From positions 124,001 through 188,000 of the forward strand of contig NZ_BMNZ01000001.1 of assembly GCF_014646815.1 (NCBI RefSeq): a DNA stretch of 64,000 nucleotides, in the 5' to 3' direction. Within the stretch, counting starts at the first letter, position 1. The number at the start of each line of letters is the position of its first letter. The notes under the pieces were generated by a model. The model saw only the letters and a program-made list of their open reading frames with translations. It had not been told where the DNA came from and ran no database searches. Below, one piece after another: positions 55,737 to 64,000 of the stretch. The DNA comes from Terrabacter tumescens (lineage in GTDB: Bacteria; Actinomycetota; Actinomycetes; Actinomycetales; Dermatophilaceae). A program made the translations under genes and the position numbers.

Positions 55737-56233
55737 GGCCGACGCTGCTGGGGCTGCTGCGGACGGCATACGTGCTCGTCGCGGCACTGCTCGTGGCGAC
55801 CCTGCTGCCGCGTCTCGGGGTCCCCCCGCGGTGGGTGCCGGACCTCGTGCTCGTCGGCGTCGTCGCCACCGCCGTGCTCCGCGGGCCCGTCCACGGCGCC
55901 CTCGTGGGGCTGCTCGCCGGCTGGGTCGTCGAGCTCGTGCCGCCGGTCGGCAGCCCGCTCGGACTGACCGCCCTCGTCATGATGGTCGCCGGGTTCGTGG
56001 CCGGCTTCTTCCGTCGCACCTCGTCGCGGTCCCGGCTGCGTGCCCCCGTCGCGCTGCTCGTGGCCGGCGTCGTGGTGCTCGCCGGACGTCTGGCCGCAGC
56101 GGTCGTCGGCGACGGCAGCGTCGAGGTCGTCGAGGGCCTGTGGCGGCTCGGGGTGACCGTCGCCCTCGGCGCGCTGCTGCTCCCGGCCTTCCTCGCGCTC
56201 GACCGCGCCCTCGTGCGCCGGAGGCTCGGATGA
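55733..56233 (+). CDS. mreD: Rod shape-determining protein MreD
   Basis: A 166-residue membrane protein with about five helices, including LLRTAYVLVAALLVATLLP, WVPDLVLVGVVATAVLRGP and GALVGLLAGWVVELVPPVGS. It is the least conserved Mre partner, and the call rests on the hydrophobic pattern and position between mreC and mrdA, joined by ATGA overlaps at both ends. It is thought to help connect MreC to the SEDS/PBP2 pair. Confidence 0.9.
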   Translation: MRPTLLGLLRTAYVLVAALLVATLLPRLGVPPRWVPDLVLVGVVATAVLRGPVHGALVGLLAGWVVELVPPVGSPLGLTALVMMVAGFVAGFFRRTSSRSRLRAPVALLVAGVVVLAGRLAAAVVGDGSVEVVEGLWRLGVTVALGALLLPAFLALDRALVRRRLG

Positions 56234-58266
56234 GCCCGCGGCCCCGAGGTGGTCGCGTGCAGAGCCTGCGCCCTCGCCGGCGCCGGGTGGGCGTGGCGGG
56301 GGTGGTGCTCGTCCTGCTCGTCACGCTCTTCGGTCTGCTGCTCGGCCGGCTCGGTCAGCTCCAGCTCGTCCAAGGACCCCAGCTGGCCCGGGCGGCCGTC
56401 ACCGTCAACACCCGCACCGTCACCGAACAGGCCCTGCGTGGTCGCATCCTCGACCGCACGGGTGCACCCCTCGTCGACAACACGTTCGACACCGTCGTGA
56501 CGGTGCAGCGCTCGGTCCTCGTCCGCGCGGACGACGGCGGCCGTGCCCTCGTGACCCGCGTCGCGACGGCGCTGGGCCTGCCCTTCGAGCGGCTCTGGGG
56601 CAAGACGATGCTGTGCGGCACCCAGGGGGCGCCGGCAGCGCCGGCCTGTTTCAACGGATCGCCCTACGTCCCGATCCCGGTGGCCACCGGTGTCGACGCC
56701 CGCCGAGCGCTGACCCTGCTCGAGCAGCCGGAGAAGTTCCCCGGCGTCGGCGTCTCGGCCGCGCCGGCGCGGTCCTACCCGCGGCCCGCCGGCGCGCTCG
56801 CACCGCACGTGCTCGGCTGGGTCGCCCGGGCGTCCGCGGACGAGGTGACCGCGGGCCGAGGACGCATCGGCGCCGAGGACGCCGTCGGACGCTCCGGGCT
56901 CGAGGCCCAGTACGACGGCGTGCTGCGGGGGACCAACGGCGCCACCGTGGTCGCCATCGACCCGCGGGGCATCGTCACGAGCACCGTCAGCTCCACCCCG
57001 CCGGTCCCCGGGCGCGACGTCGTGACCCACCTCGACGCCGGGCTCCAGGCCCGCACCGAGGCCACGCTGGCGCGCGCTGTCGCGTCGGCGCGGTCGCAGA
57101 AGCTGCGCGCCGACACCGGAGCTGCCGTCGTCCTCGACGTGACCAACGGCGCCGTCGTCGCGGCGGCGAGCTACCCCTCCTACGACCCGTCCGTCTTCTC
57201 CGGCGGCATCAGCAGCGCCGACCTCGCGCGCCTCGACGACGAACGGTCGGGCACCCCGCTGCGCTCGCGCCTGACGGCAGAGACCTTCCCGCCGGCGTCG
57301 ACGTTCAAGGTCATCTCGGTCCCCGCGGCCGTCAACGCCGGCGCCGCCCTCAGGGGGACCTACGACTGCTCGCCGAACCTCTCGGTCGGGGGCCGCCTCT
57401 TCAACAACTACGAGTCGCGCGGCTACGGACCGATCGACCTGCACCAGGCCCTCGTCGTCTCGTGCGACACCGTCTTCTACCGCCTCGCGTATGCCGCGTG
57501 GCTCGAGCAGGGCGGTCTCGCCGCGCCCGTGACGGCCGCCGACCCGTTCGTGTCGATGGCCAAGGCGTTCGGGCTCGGGCAGCGCACGGGGATCGACCTG
57601 CCCGGCGAGGCCGCGGGCCGCGTCCCCGACCGCGCGTGGAAGGAGCAGTACTGGGCGGCGACCAGGAGCGAGACGTGCAAGCGGGCGAGCTCGGGCTACC
57701 CCGAGGTCGCTCGCACCGACCGGGTGCGGGCCGACTACCTCAAGCGGCTCGCGGCGGAGAACTGCACCGCCGGCTACCAGTACCGCGCCGGCGACGCCGT
57801 GAACTTCTCCATCGGCCAGGGCGACACCGCGGTCACGATCCTGCAGATGGCAGGCGTCTACGCCGCGATCGCCAACGGCGGCACCCTGTGGCAGCCCCAG
57901 CTGGCCTCCGCATACCGCTCGCCGTCCGGCACGACCGCGATCCCGCCGAAGCGCGTCGGCACGGTGCCCCTGCGACCCGACGTCGCGGCATACGTCCGAG
58001 CCGCGCTCGCCGACGTGACGCGGCCTGGCGGCTCGGCGGGCACGGCCTTCAAGGGATTCCCGCAGGACCGCTACCCCGTCGCGGGCAAGACGGGCACCGG
58101 TGAGGTCTTCGGCAAGCAGGCGACCGCGTGGTTCGCGGGCTACGGTCCGACGACGAAGCCGAGGTATGCCGTCGTGGTCGTCGTCGGACAGGGCGGCTCC
58201 GGCTCGAAGGTGGCCGCCCCTGCCGTCCGGCAGATCTTCGATGCCATCCTTGCCCTGGGCCTGTAG
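56230..58266 (+). CDS. mrdA: Penicillin-binding protein 2 (class B transpeptidase)
   Basis: A 678-residue bitopic protein. A membrane helix at residues ~20-45 (VGVAGVVLVLLVTLFGLLLG) is followed by the pedestal domain (LRGRILDRTGAPLVDN) and the transpeptidase domain with SxxK as PPASTFKVIS (Ser357), SxD as VVSCDTVFYRLAY (Ser411) and KTG as VAGKTGTGEVF (Lys620). It cross-links peptidoglycan with RodA. The paired Cys in CGTQGAPAAPACF and ETCKRASSG..ENC could form extracellular disulfides. rodA, usually next, is not here. Confidence 0.95.
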   Translation: MSPRPRGGRVQSLRPRRRRVGVAGVVLVLLVTLFGLLLGRLGQLQLVQGPQLARAAVTVNTRTVTEQALRGRILDRTGAPLVDNTFDTVVTVQRSVLVRADDGGRALVTRVATALGLPFERLWGKTMLCGTQGAPAAPACFNGSPYVPIPVATGVDARRALTLLEQPEKFPGVGVSAAPARSYPRPAGALAPHVLGWVARASADEVTAGRGRIGAEDAVGRSGLEAQYDGVLRGTNGATVVAIDPRGIVTSTVSSTPPVPGRDVVTHLDAGLQARTEATLARAVASARSQKLRADTGAAVVLDVTNGAVVAAASYPSYDPSVFSGGISSADLARLDDERSGTPLRSRLTAETFPPASTFKVISVPAAVNAGAALRGTYDCSPNLSVGGRLFNNYESRGYGPIDLHQALVVSCDTVFYRLAYAAWLEQGGLAAPVTAADPFVSMAKAFGLGQRTGIDLPGEAAGRVPDRAWKEQYWAATRSETCKRASSGYPEVARTDRVRADYLKRLAAENCTAGYQYRAGDAVNFSIGQGDTAVTILQMAGVYAAIANGGTLWQPQLASAYRSPSGTTAIPPKRVGTVPLRPDVAAYVRAALADVTRPGGSAGTAFKGFPQDRYPVAGKTGTGEVFGKQATAWFAGYGPTTKPRYAVVVVVGQGGSGSKVAAPAVRQIFDAILALGL

Positions 58267-58339
58267 CCCGCCCGAACCGCCGGCCGACCCACCGACCGCA
58301 CCGCCCGCACCCGACCGCACCCGACCGAGAGGCGCCTTC

Positions 58340-59476
58340 GTGGACGACTACCTGAAGAGCGACGCCCCGGTCGTCGAGGCGCTCGACCGCGCGTGGGACC
58401 GCAGTCGGCTCAGCGTCCGCACCCGGCTCGACCGACTGCGCTCGCGCGGCTTCCTGCTCGTCCAGTGCGCCGTCGCGGCGGGCGTCGCCTGGTGGGTCGC
58501 GACGGACGTCTTCCGCCACCCGTCGCCGTTCTTCGCGCCGATCGTCGCCGTCGTCTGCCTCGGGATGTCCTACGGGCAGCGGCTGCGCCGCGTCTTCGAG
58601 GTCGCCATCGGGGTCGCCGTCGGCGTCTTCACGGCCGACGTCTTCGTGCACGTCGCCGGCAGCGGTCCGTGGCAGATCTCGGCGGTGGTCCTCGTGTCGA
58701 TGGCGATCGCGACGCTCCTCGACGGCAGCGCGGTCATCGTCACGCAGTCGGCCGTGCAGGGCATCGTCATCGCTGCCCTCGTCGCGAGCCCCGGACAAGC
58801 CTTCGGCCGCTGGACCGACGCCCTCATCGGTGGAGGCATCGCGCTCATCGCGGCGACGGTCGTGCCCCAGGCGCCCCTGCGCCGGCCCCGGGTCGCGGCC
58901 GCCGAGGCCGTGCGCAAGATCGGGGAGCTGCTGCGGCGGGCGGCCGCCAGTGCCCGGGACGGCGACGTCGAGGGCGCCGCCGAGGTGCTCGCGTCGGCGC
59001 GCGGCACCGAGTCGCTGCTGCGCGAGCTGAGGTCGGCCGCCGACGAAGGGCTGTCGGTCATCTCGTCGTCGCCGTTCAAGCGGCACCACGGCCCGGGCGT
59101 GCGCAAGATGGTCGACCTCGTCGAGCCGCTCGACCGTGCCATGCGCAGCACCCGGGTGCTCGTGCGTCGAGTCACCGTCGCCGTCGGTCGTGGCGAGCCC
59201 CTGCCGCCCGGCTACGGGACGCTCCTGATCGAGCTGGCCGACGCCACCGACGTCATCGGGCGCGCCCTGTCCGAGAACGCGTCACCCGAGATCGGGCGCC
59301 CGGCGCTGCTCGCCGTCGCGGCCGCGACGGGGGAGGTGCCGCGCACCCCGAGCCTCGCGACGGAGACCGTGCTCGCCCAGGTGCGCTCGACGCTCGTCGA
59401 CCTGCTCCAGGTCACCGGCCTCGACGTCGACCAGGCCATCGCGGCGCTCCCACCCGAACGCCCCCGCGACGCCTGA
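58340..59476 (+). CDS. FUSC/aromatic-acid-exporter-like membrane protein
   Basis: A 378-residue protein. About six membrane helices lie in the first half (GFLLVQCAVAAGVAWWVATD, FFAPIVAVVCLGMSYGQRLR, VFEVAIGVAVGVFTADVFVH and others). The RRVFEVAIGVAVGVFTADV and ALIGGGIALIAATVVPQAPL segments are typical of the FUSC_2/ArAE group. The second half is a cytosolic helical domain (residues ~190-370). The family exports aromatic or phenolic acids in some bacteria, but function here is unknown. The GTG at 58340 has GAGAGGCG upstream. A 73-base gap separates it from mrdA, so it may be read with the mre cluster. Confidence 0.8.
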   Translation: MDDYLKSDAPVVEALDRAWDRSRLSVRTRLDRLRSRGFLLVQCAVAAGVAWWVATDVFRHPSPFFAPIVAVVCLGMSYGQRLRRVFEVAIGVAVGVFTADVFVHVAGSGPWQISAVVLVSMAIATLLDGSAVIVTQSAVQGIVIAALVASPGQAFGRWTDALIGGGIALIAATVVPQAPLRRPRVAAAEAVRKIGELLRRAAASARDGDVEGAAEVLASARGTESLLRELRSAADEGLSVISSSPFKRHHGPGVRKMVDLVEPLDRAMRSTRVLVRRVTVAVGRGEPLPPGYGTLLIELADATDVIGRALSENASPEIGRPALLAVAAATGEVPRTPSLATETVLAQVRSTLVDLLQVTGLDVDQAIAALPPERPRDA

Positions 59477-59502
59477 CCCCGCAGCCCCGGCTCACTCCCT
59501 GA

Positions 59503-59612
59503 CCACTCGAGTGGCCCCGTCGTCACACTCGCCGACCGCCGCCTCCCGTCGAGTGGCCCCGCTGTCCCAGGGGCAGAGATGGGGCAGGTGAGGTTGCGGG
59601 GCCACTCGAGTG
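59503..59612. repeat. Three copies of an ACTCGAGTGGCCCC-type repeat
   Basis: CCACTCGAGTGGCCCC lies at 59503-59518, a shorter GTCGAGTGGCCCC at 59548-59560, and the inverse GGGGCCACTCGAGTG at 59598-59612. The outer two can pair as a long inverted repeat. It fills the gap between two convergent genes. Confidence 0.6.
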
Positions 59613-59646
59613 AAGCGGGGGAGTCGGGAGCCCGGGCGGGGACGCG

Positions 59647-59680
59647 CGCAGGGCCGGGTCCTCGCGGACCCGGCCCTGCG
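59647..59680. terminator. Bidirectional terminator hairpin
   Basis: A perfect 15-bp stem with a 4-nt loop (core GCAGGGCCGGGTCC/GGACCCGGCCCTGC) stands between the convergent FUSC-like and mctP genes, 25 bases from the mctP stop. Confidence 0.75.
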
Positions 59681-59705
59681 GCATACCTGCTCGGTGACGC
59701 GGCGA

Positions 59706-61400
59706 CTAGGCCGACGGCGTCGTCTCGTGCGGACCCACGGCGAGCTTCTCGACGCGCGGGTCACCGGCGTCGGCGAAGTAGTCGGCCGGGATCGTCTCGT
59801 CCTTGCCCTCCGGCGCCTTGGCCGCGCGCAGGACGAGGGTCAGGACTGCGGCGACGATCACGTTGGCGGCGAAGGCCGTCACCGCGATGTAGCCGAGCTG
59901 TCCGATGACCGGGATGTTGGCCACGGACCCCGCGAACGGCGCCCCCGTCGCCTTGTTGGTCACGTTGTACGCGGCGAGCGTGCCGTAGACCATGCCGACG
60001 GCCCAGCCGGCGAGCAGCGCCCACCGGTGGAACCAGCGCGTGTAGAGGTAGAACACCAGCGACGGGAACGTCTGCAGGATCCAGATGCCGCCGAGGAGCT
60101 GGAAGTTGATCGCGTTGCTCTTGTCGAGGGTCAGCACGAAGATCAGCGCGAAGCCCTTGACGACGAGCGAGGTGATCTTGCTGACCTTGGCCTCCTGCTG
60201 CACCGTCGCCTCGGGCTTGATCCACGCCTTGTAGATGTTGCGTGTGAAGGTGTTGGCCGCGGCGATCGACATGATCGCGGCCGGAACGAGCGCGCCGATC
60301 GCGATGGCGGCGAAGGCGACTCCCGCGAACCACGCCGGGAACATGTCCTCGAAGAGCTGCGGGATGACGAGCTGGCCGTTGACCTTGCCGTCGAGACCGA
60401 CCGGCTTGGTGCCGGCCGCGATCGCGACCCAGCCGAGGAGCGCGAGCAGGCCGAGCAGGAAGGAGTATGCCGGCAGGATCGAGGCGTTCTTGCGGATCGT
60501 GTTGCGGCTCTTGGCCGACAGCGTCGCCGTGACCGAGTGGGGGTACATGAACAGGGCCATGGCCGACCCGAGGGCGAGCGTCGCGTAGGCCCAGTACGCC
60601 TTGGGTCCCGGGATGAAGACGTTCGGGTTGCCCGTGGCCGCGTTGGTCGTCGTCTTCATCTTCTCCTCGGCCGCGTCGAAGACGTGGCCCCAGCCGCCGA
60701 CCTTCGAGGGCAGGTAGATGACGGCGACGATGATGACGATGTAGATGAGGATGTCCTTGACGAACGCGATGATCGCCGGCGCCCGCAGACCCGAGGTGTA
60801 GGTGTAGAGCGCCAGGACGAGGAACGCGATGAAGAGCGGCAGGTCCTTGGCGACCCAGTTGCCACCGCCGCCGACGCCTGCCACCTCGAGGACGGCCTGG
60901 ATGCCGACGAGCTGCAGGGCGATGTAGGGCATCGTCGCGAGGAAGCCGGTGACCGCGACGGCCAGGGACAGGCCGCGCGAGCCCGACCGGCCGTGGACGA
61001 AGTCGGCCGGCGTGACGTAGCCGTGGCGGTGCGAGACCGACCACAGGCGCGACATGAAGATGAAGATGATCGGGTAGAGGATGATCGTGTACGGCACGGC
61101 GAAGAAGCCGTTGACGGCGCCGAAGGCCCACATCGCCGCGGGCACCGCGACGAACGTGTAGGCCGTGTAGAGGTCGCCGCCGAGCAGGAACCACGTGATC
61201 CACGTGCCGAACGAGCGGCCGCCGAGGCCCCACTCCTCGAGGCTCTCCATGCTCGTCGGGCGACGCCAGCGCGCGGCCCAGAAGCCGGCCGCTGCGACGA
61301 CGACGAAGAAGAAGATGAGCACGGTCAGGGCGACGCCGTTGACGCCGCCGGTGTCGGCGGACGGGGCGAGTGCTGCCACTGCAGGGGCGCTGGCGGTCAT
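59706..61400 (-). CDS. mctP: Sodium:solute symporter, monocarboxylate permease type (MctP-like)
   Basis: A 564-residue SSS-family protein with about 13 membrane helices. Typical elements are EEWGLGGRSFGTWITWFLLG, GDLYTAYTFVAVPAAMWAFG, the sodium-site region PYIALQLVGIQAVLEVAG, and AIMSIAAANTFTRNIYKAW. The partner DUF3311 gene directly upstream is the usual companion of MctP-type carboxylate (lactate, pyruvate, propionate, alanine) symporters. The actual substrate is inference. ATGA overlap with the DUF3311 gene sets the start. Confidence 0.9.
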   Translation of the reverse strand: MTASAPAVAALAPSADTGGVNGVALTVLIFFFVVVAAAGFWAARWRRPTSMESLEEWGLGGRSFGTWITWFLLGGDLYTAYTFVAVPAAMWAFGAVNGFFAVPYTIILYPIIFIFMSRLWSVSHRHGYVTPADFVHGRSGSRGLSLAVAVTGFLATMPYIALQLVGIQAVLEVAGVGGGGNWVAKDLPLFIAFLVLALYTYTSGLRAPAIIAFVKDILIYIVIIVAVIYLPSKVGGWGHVFDAAEEKMKTTTNAATGNPNVFIPGPKAYWAYATLALGSAMALFMYPHSVTATLSAKSRNTIRKNASILPAYSFLLGLLALLGWVAIAAGTKPVGLDGKVNGQLVIPQLFEDMFPAWFAGVAFAAIAIGALVPAAIMSIAAANTFTRNIYKAWIKPEATVQQEAKVSKITSLVVKGFALIFVLTLDKSNAINFQLLGGIWILQTFPSLVFYLYTRWFHRWALLAGWAVGMVYGTLAAYNVTNKATGAPFAGSVANIPVIGQLGYIAVTAFAANVIVAAVLTLVLRAAKAPEGKDETIPADYFADAGDPRVEKLAVGPHETTPSA

Positions 61401-61705
61401 CGGGTGCCGTCCTCTCGGGGCGCGTCGTCGGCGTCGAGGTAGGCGTCACCCTCGGGGTTCATCGGCACGTGCGGTCGTGCCTTGAGCACGATCCGGTAGG
61501 CGGAGTAGGTCAGCGCCGAACAGATGATGACCCAGAGGAACTGGTACCAGATGAAGAAGGGGAAGCCCCCGAGTCGCGGCTCGTCCTTGGCGTAGGTGCC
61601 GACGAGGAGCAGGGCGACGATGGGGATGGCGAGGAGCACGCCGGCAAGGGCGAGCAGGCCCTTGTTCGCCGGCGGTGCCTCGTGGCGGTGCGGAGTGGTG
61701 CTCAC
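61397..61705 (-). CDS. DUF3311 small membrane subunit of the symporter
   Basis: A 102-residue protein with two membrane helices (GLLALAGVLLAIPIVALLLVG and FIWYQFLWVIICSALTYSAY) joined by the conserved PRLGGFPFF loop, and a polar acidic tail. DUF3311 proteins regularly precede SSS symporters and may be needed for their assembly or function. GGAGGT, a near-perfect ribosome site, stands 7 nt before the GTG at 61705. TAAGTT at 61756-61761 (minus strand) is a possible -10. Confidence 0.88.
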   Translation of the reverse strand: MSTTPHRHEAPPANKGLLALAGVLLAIPIVALLLVGTYAKDEPRLGGFPFFIWYQFLWVIICSALTYSAYRIVLKARPHVPMNPEGDAYLDADDAPREDGTR

Positions 61706-61867
61706 GCTGGTGACCTCCGTTGGTCGGGCCGGACAGTTCGGCCGTGCGTCGCGGAAACTTACTCCCGTGACCGTGCGGGATGTGGTCTGCGACACCGTCA
61801 TTTCAACAGTTCTGTGCAGATCGTGATGTGGGGCCGGACGCCGTCTCGGCACGCGCGGGCGCACGGA

Positions 61868-61873
61868 TAGGGT
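61868..61873 (+). promoter_or_regulatory. -10 box TAGGGT for lpdA
   Basis: TAGGGT has a 6-nt spacer to the ATG at 61880, implying a leaderless lpdA mRNA. Confidence 0.45.
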
Positions 61874-61879
61874 GTGGTC

Positions 61880-63277
<1,398 letters not shown>

Positions 63278-63305
63278 CCAGCCGGCCTTCGGAGGCCACA
63301 GCACG

Positions 63306-63352
63306 ATGACGTATGCCGTCCGCCCACCTCGGGCGGACGGCATACGTCATCT
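63306..63352 (+). terminator. Long perfect hairpin after lpdA
   Basis: Two 21-nt arms (63306-63326 and 63332-63352) are exact reverse complements around a 5-nt loop. The arms contain GTATGCC and GGCATAC, the 7-mer common in this window. It lies 29 bases past the lpdA stop. Confidence 0.75.
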
Positions 63353-63382
63353 CGTGGTCGCGGGGGCACGACAGCACAGACA

Positions 63383-63419
63383 GCACGAAGCCCCCGCGGT
63401 GACCGCGGGGGCTTCGTGC
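63383..63419. terminator. Second hairpin, probably for the small membrane protein gene
   Basis: A 17-bp perfect stem (core GAAGCCCCCGCGG/CCGCGGGGGCTTC) with a 3-nt loop sits between the convergent lpdA and DUF6131 genes, 23 bases past the stop of the latter. Confidence 0.75.
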
Positions 63420-63441
63420 ACTTGCCGGTTCCTGCGACCGA

Positions 63442-63600
63442 TCAGTACCAGTGCTTCCTGCCACCGATGGCGCGACCCGTCGCACCGAGCACGAAGAGCA
63501 CGATGCCAATCACCAGGATGATTGCGCCGATGGTCACAAGGATGCTGAGGGACTTCACCAGAAGTCCGATGATCAGCAAGATGAGTCCGAGAACGATCAT
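63442..63600 (-). CDS. DUF6131-like small membrane protein
   Basis: A 52-residue protein with two hydrophobic helices (MIVLGLILLIIGLLV and ILVTIGAIILVIGIVLFVLG) and the tail GATGRAIGGRKHWY. It resembles DUF6131-type small actinobacterial proteins. Its GC content is visibly lower than that of neighbours. I chose the ATG at 63600, with AGGAG 12 bases upstream. A frame from 63639 would add 13 residues that break this pattern. Role unknown, and a stress-related membrane role is often suggested for such proteins. Confidence 0.75.
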   Translation of the reverse strand: MIVLGLILLIIGLLVKSLSILVTIGAIILVIGIVLFVLGATGRAIGGRKHWY

Positions 63601-63647
63601 GGTGTCGCTTAGCTCCTTCAAGATGGATTCCCCGAGCAATTGACGAC

Positions 63648-63674
63648 GTACCCAAGCCGTGGCAGTCCTCGAAC
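63648..63674 (-). promoter_or_regulatory. Possible alternative-sigma promoter for the small membrane protein
   Basis: On the minus strand GTTCG (63674-63670) and GGGTAC (63653-63648) resemble the GTTT/GGGTAT pattern of SigB-type promoters with a 16-nt spacing. The -35 half is imperfect. Confidence 0.3.
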
Positions 63675-63775
63675 ACCTCCACGGTCACGAAACGATCACG
63701 TGGCGGCGACGAGGTCACGTCGGCGTCGGGGCGTGGGGTGGGCTGGGCCGATTAGGGGCGTACGAACCCCACTGT

Positions 63776-63781
63776 TACGCT
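63776..63781 (+). promoter_or_regulatory. -10 box TACGCT for rpsO
   Basis: TACGCT would start transcription near 63789 and leave a leader of about 87 nt before rpsO. S15 often represses its own mRNA through such leaders. Confidence 0.35.
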
Positions 63782-63875
63782 TGGAGACGCCGTAGACCGG
63801 CCGCGGACCGATAGCGCCCAGGTGGACATGCCCTGGAGCACCGCGCAACGAGAATGAGAAGGAGTCGGTTCATCC

Positions 63876-64000
63876 ATGCCTTTGGACGCTGACGTGAAGA
63901 AGCAGATCATGACCGAGTACGCCACGGTCGAGGGCGACACCGGCTCTCCCGAGGTCCAGATCGCGATGCTGACGCAGCGCATCAAGGACCTGACCGAGCA
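63876..64000 (+). CDS. rpsO: 30S ribosomal protein S15 (5' part)
   Basis: The window ends 41 codons into the gene. [20 protein letters not shown] with [21 protein letters not shown] is the conserved N terminus of bacterial S15, which binds 16S rRNA helices in the central domain. AAGGAG lies about 12 nt before the ATG. pnp would be expected downstream. In most actinobacteria rpsO directly follows ribF, which here is 26.7 kb away. Confidence 0.95.
   Translation, partial: MPLDADVKKQIMTEYATVEGDTGSPEVQIAMLTQRIKDLTE

Overview
The window is about 72% GC, with GTG starts, many 4-base ATGA/GTGA overlaps between genes, frequent leaderless starts behind TANNNT boxes and an actinobacterial-type ileS T-box. 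The gene set (DUF4439 ferritin-like protein beside rimP, DUF4233 beside folC and ndk, DUF4916, TIGR03960 radical SAM, MctP with DUF3311) points to a rod-capable actinobacterium of the Micrococcales. Intrasporangiaceae is my best guess but is inference. I saw no phage, transposase, CRISPR array or tRNA gene.

Layout. 1-3.3 kb: the end of a uridine-kinase-like gene, two GNAT proteins, a DoxX-like protein and a methyltransferase. 3.4-7.7 kb (minus strand): a sugar ABC importer (ATPase, permease, then binding lipoprotein). 8.0-11.3 kb: proS, a HAD phosphatase and a TSUP transporter, translationally coupled. 11.4-18.3 kb: the most distinctive region, a divergent P450 and a five-gene overlapping operon encoding an OleA-like ketosynthase, a glycosyltransferase, a second P450, an OleC-like adenylate-forming enzyme and an OleD-like reductase. 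No OleB decarboxylase is present. I read this as a candidate beta-lactone or long-chain lipid pathway with oxidation and glycosylation steps. 18.3-21.3 kb: a ferric-reductase-like flavohaem protein, an exported FMN-binding protein and its flavinyltransferase ApbE. 21.3-25.8 kb: a structured non-coding stretch, a degenerate Hpt-like protein, an orphan OmpR-type regulator, a DUF255 protein and a blue-copper-like lipoprotein behind a CsoR-like palindrome. 25.7-29.3 kb: MATE exporter, APH(6)-like kinase, DUF4439 protein.

29.4-37.2 kb is the translation block rimP-nusA-ylxR-infB-rbfA-truB-ribF. rodA follows ribF instead of rpsO. 38.6-46.8 kb: a long-chain acyl-CoA ligase, a 370-bp composite repeat, a metallo-beta-lactamase-fold hydrolase, a radical SAM protein, a NUDIX-like protein, an M28 peptidase and a GNAT. 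46.9-58.3 kb: T-box-controlled ileS, a GNAT, folC, an L12-domain protein, DUF4233, ndk, then mreB-mreC-mreD-mrdA with no rodA behind them. 58.3-64 kb: a FUSC-type membrane protein, the MctP/DUF3311 carboxylate symporter, lpdA, a small membrane protein and the start of rpsO. The separation of ribF from rpsO, and of mrdA from rodA, suggests a rearranged gene order in this lineage.

Two signals cut across genes: the 7-mer GGCATAC/GTATGCC occurs about 30 times, sometimes forcing the rare ATA codon, and at least ten genes have a TANNNT box 5-7 nt before the start codon.
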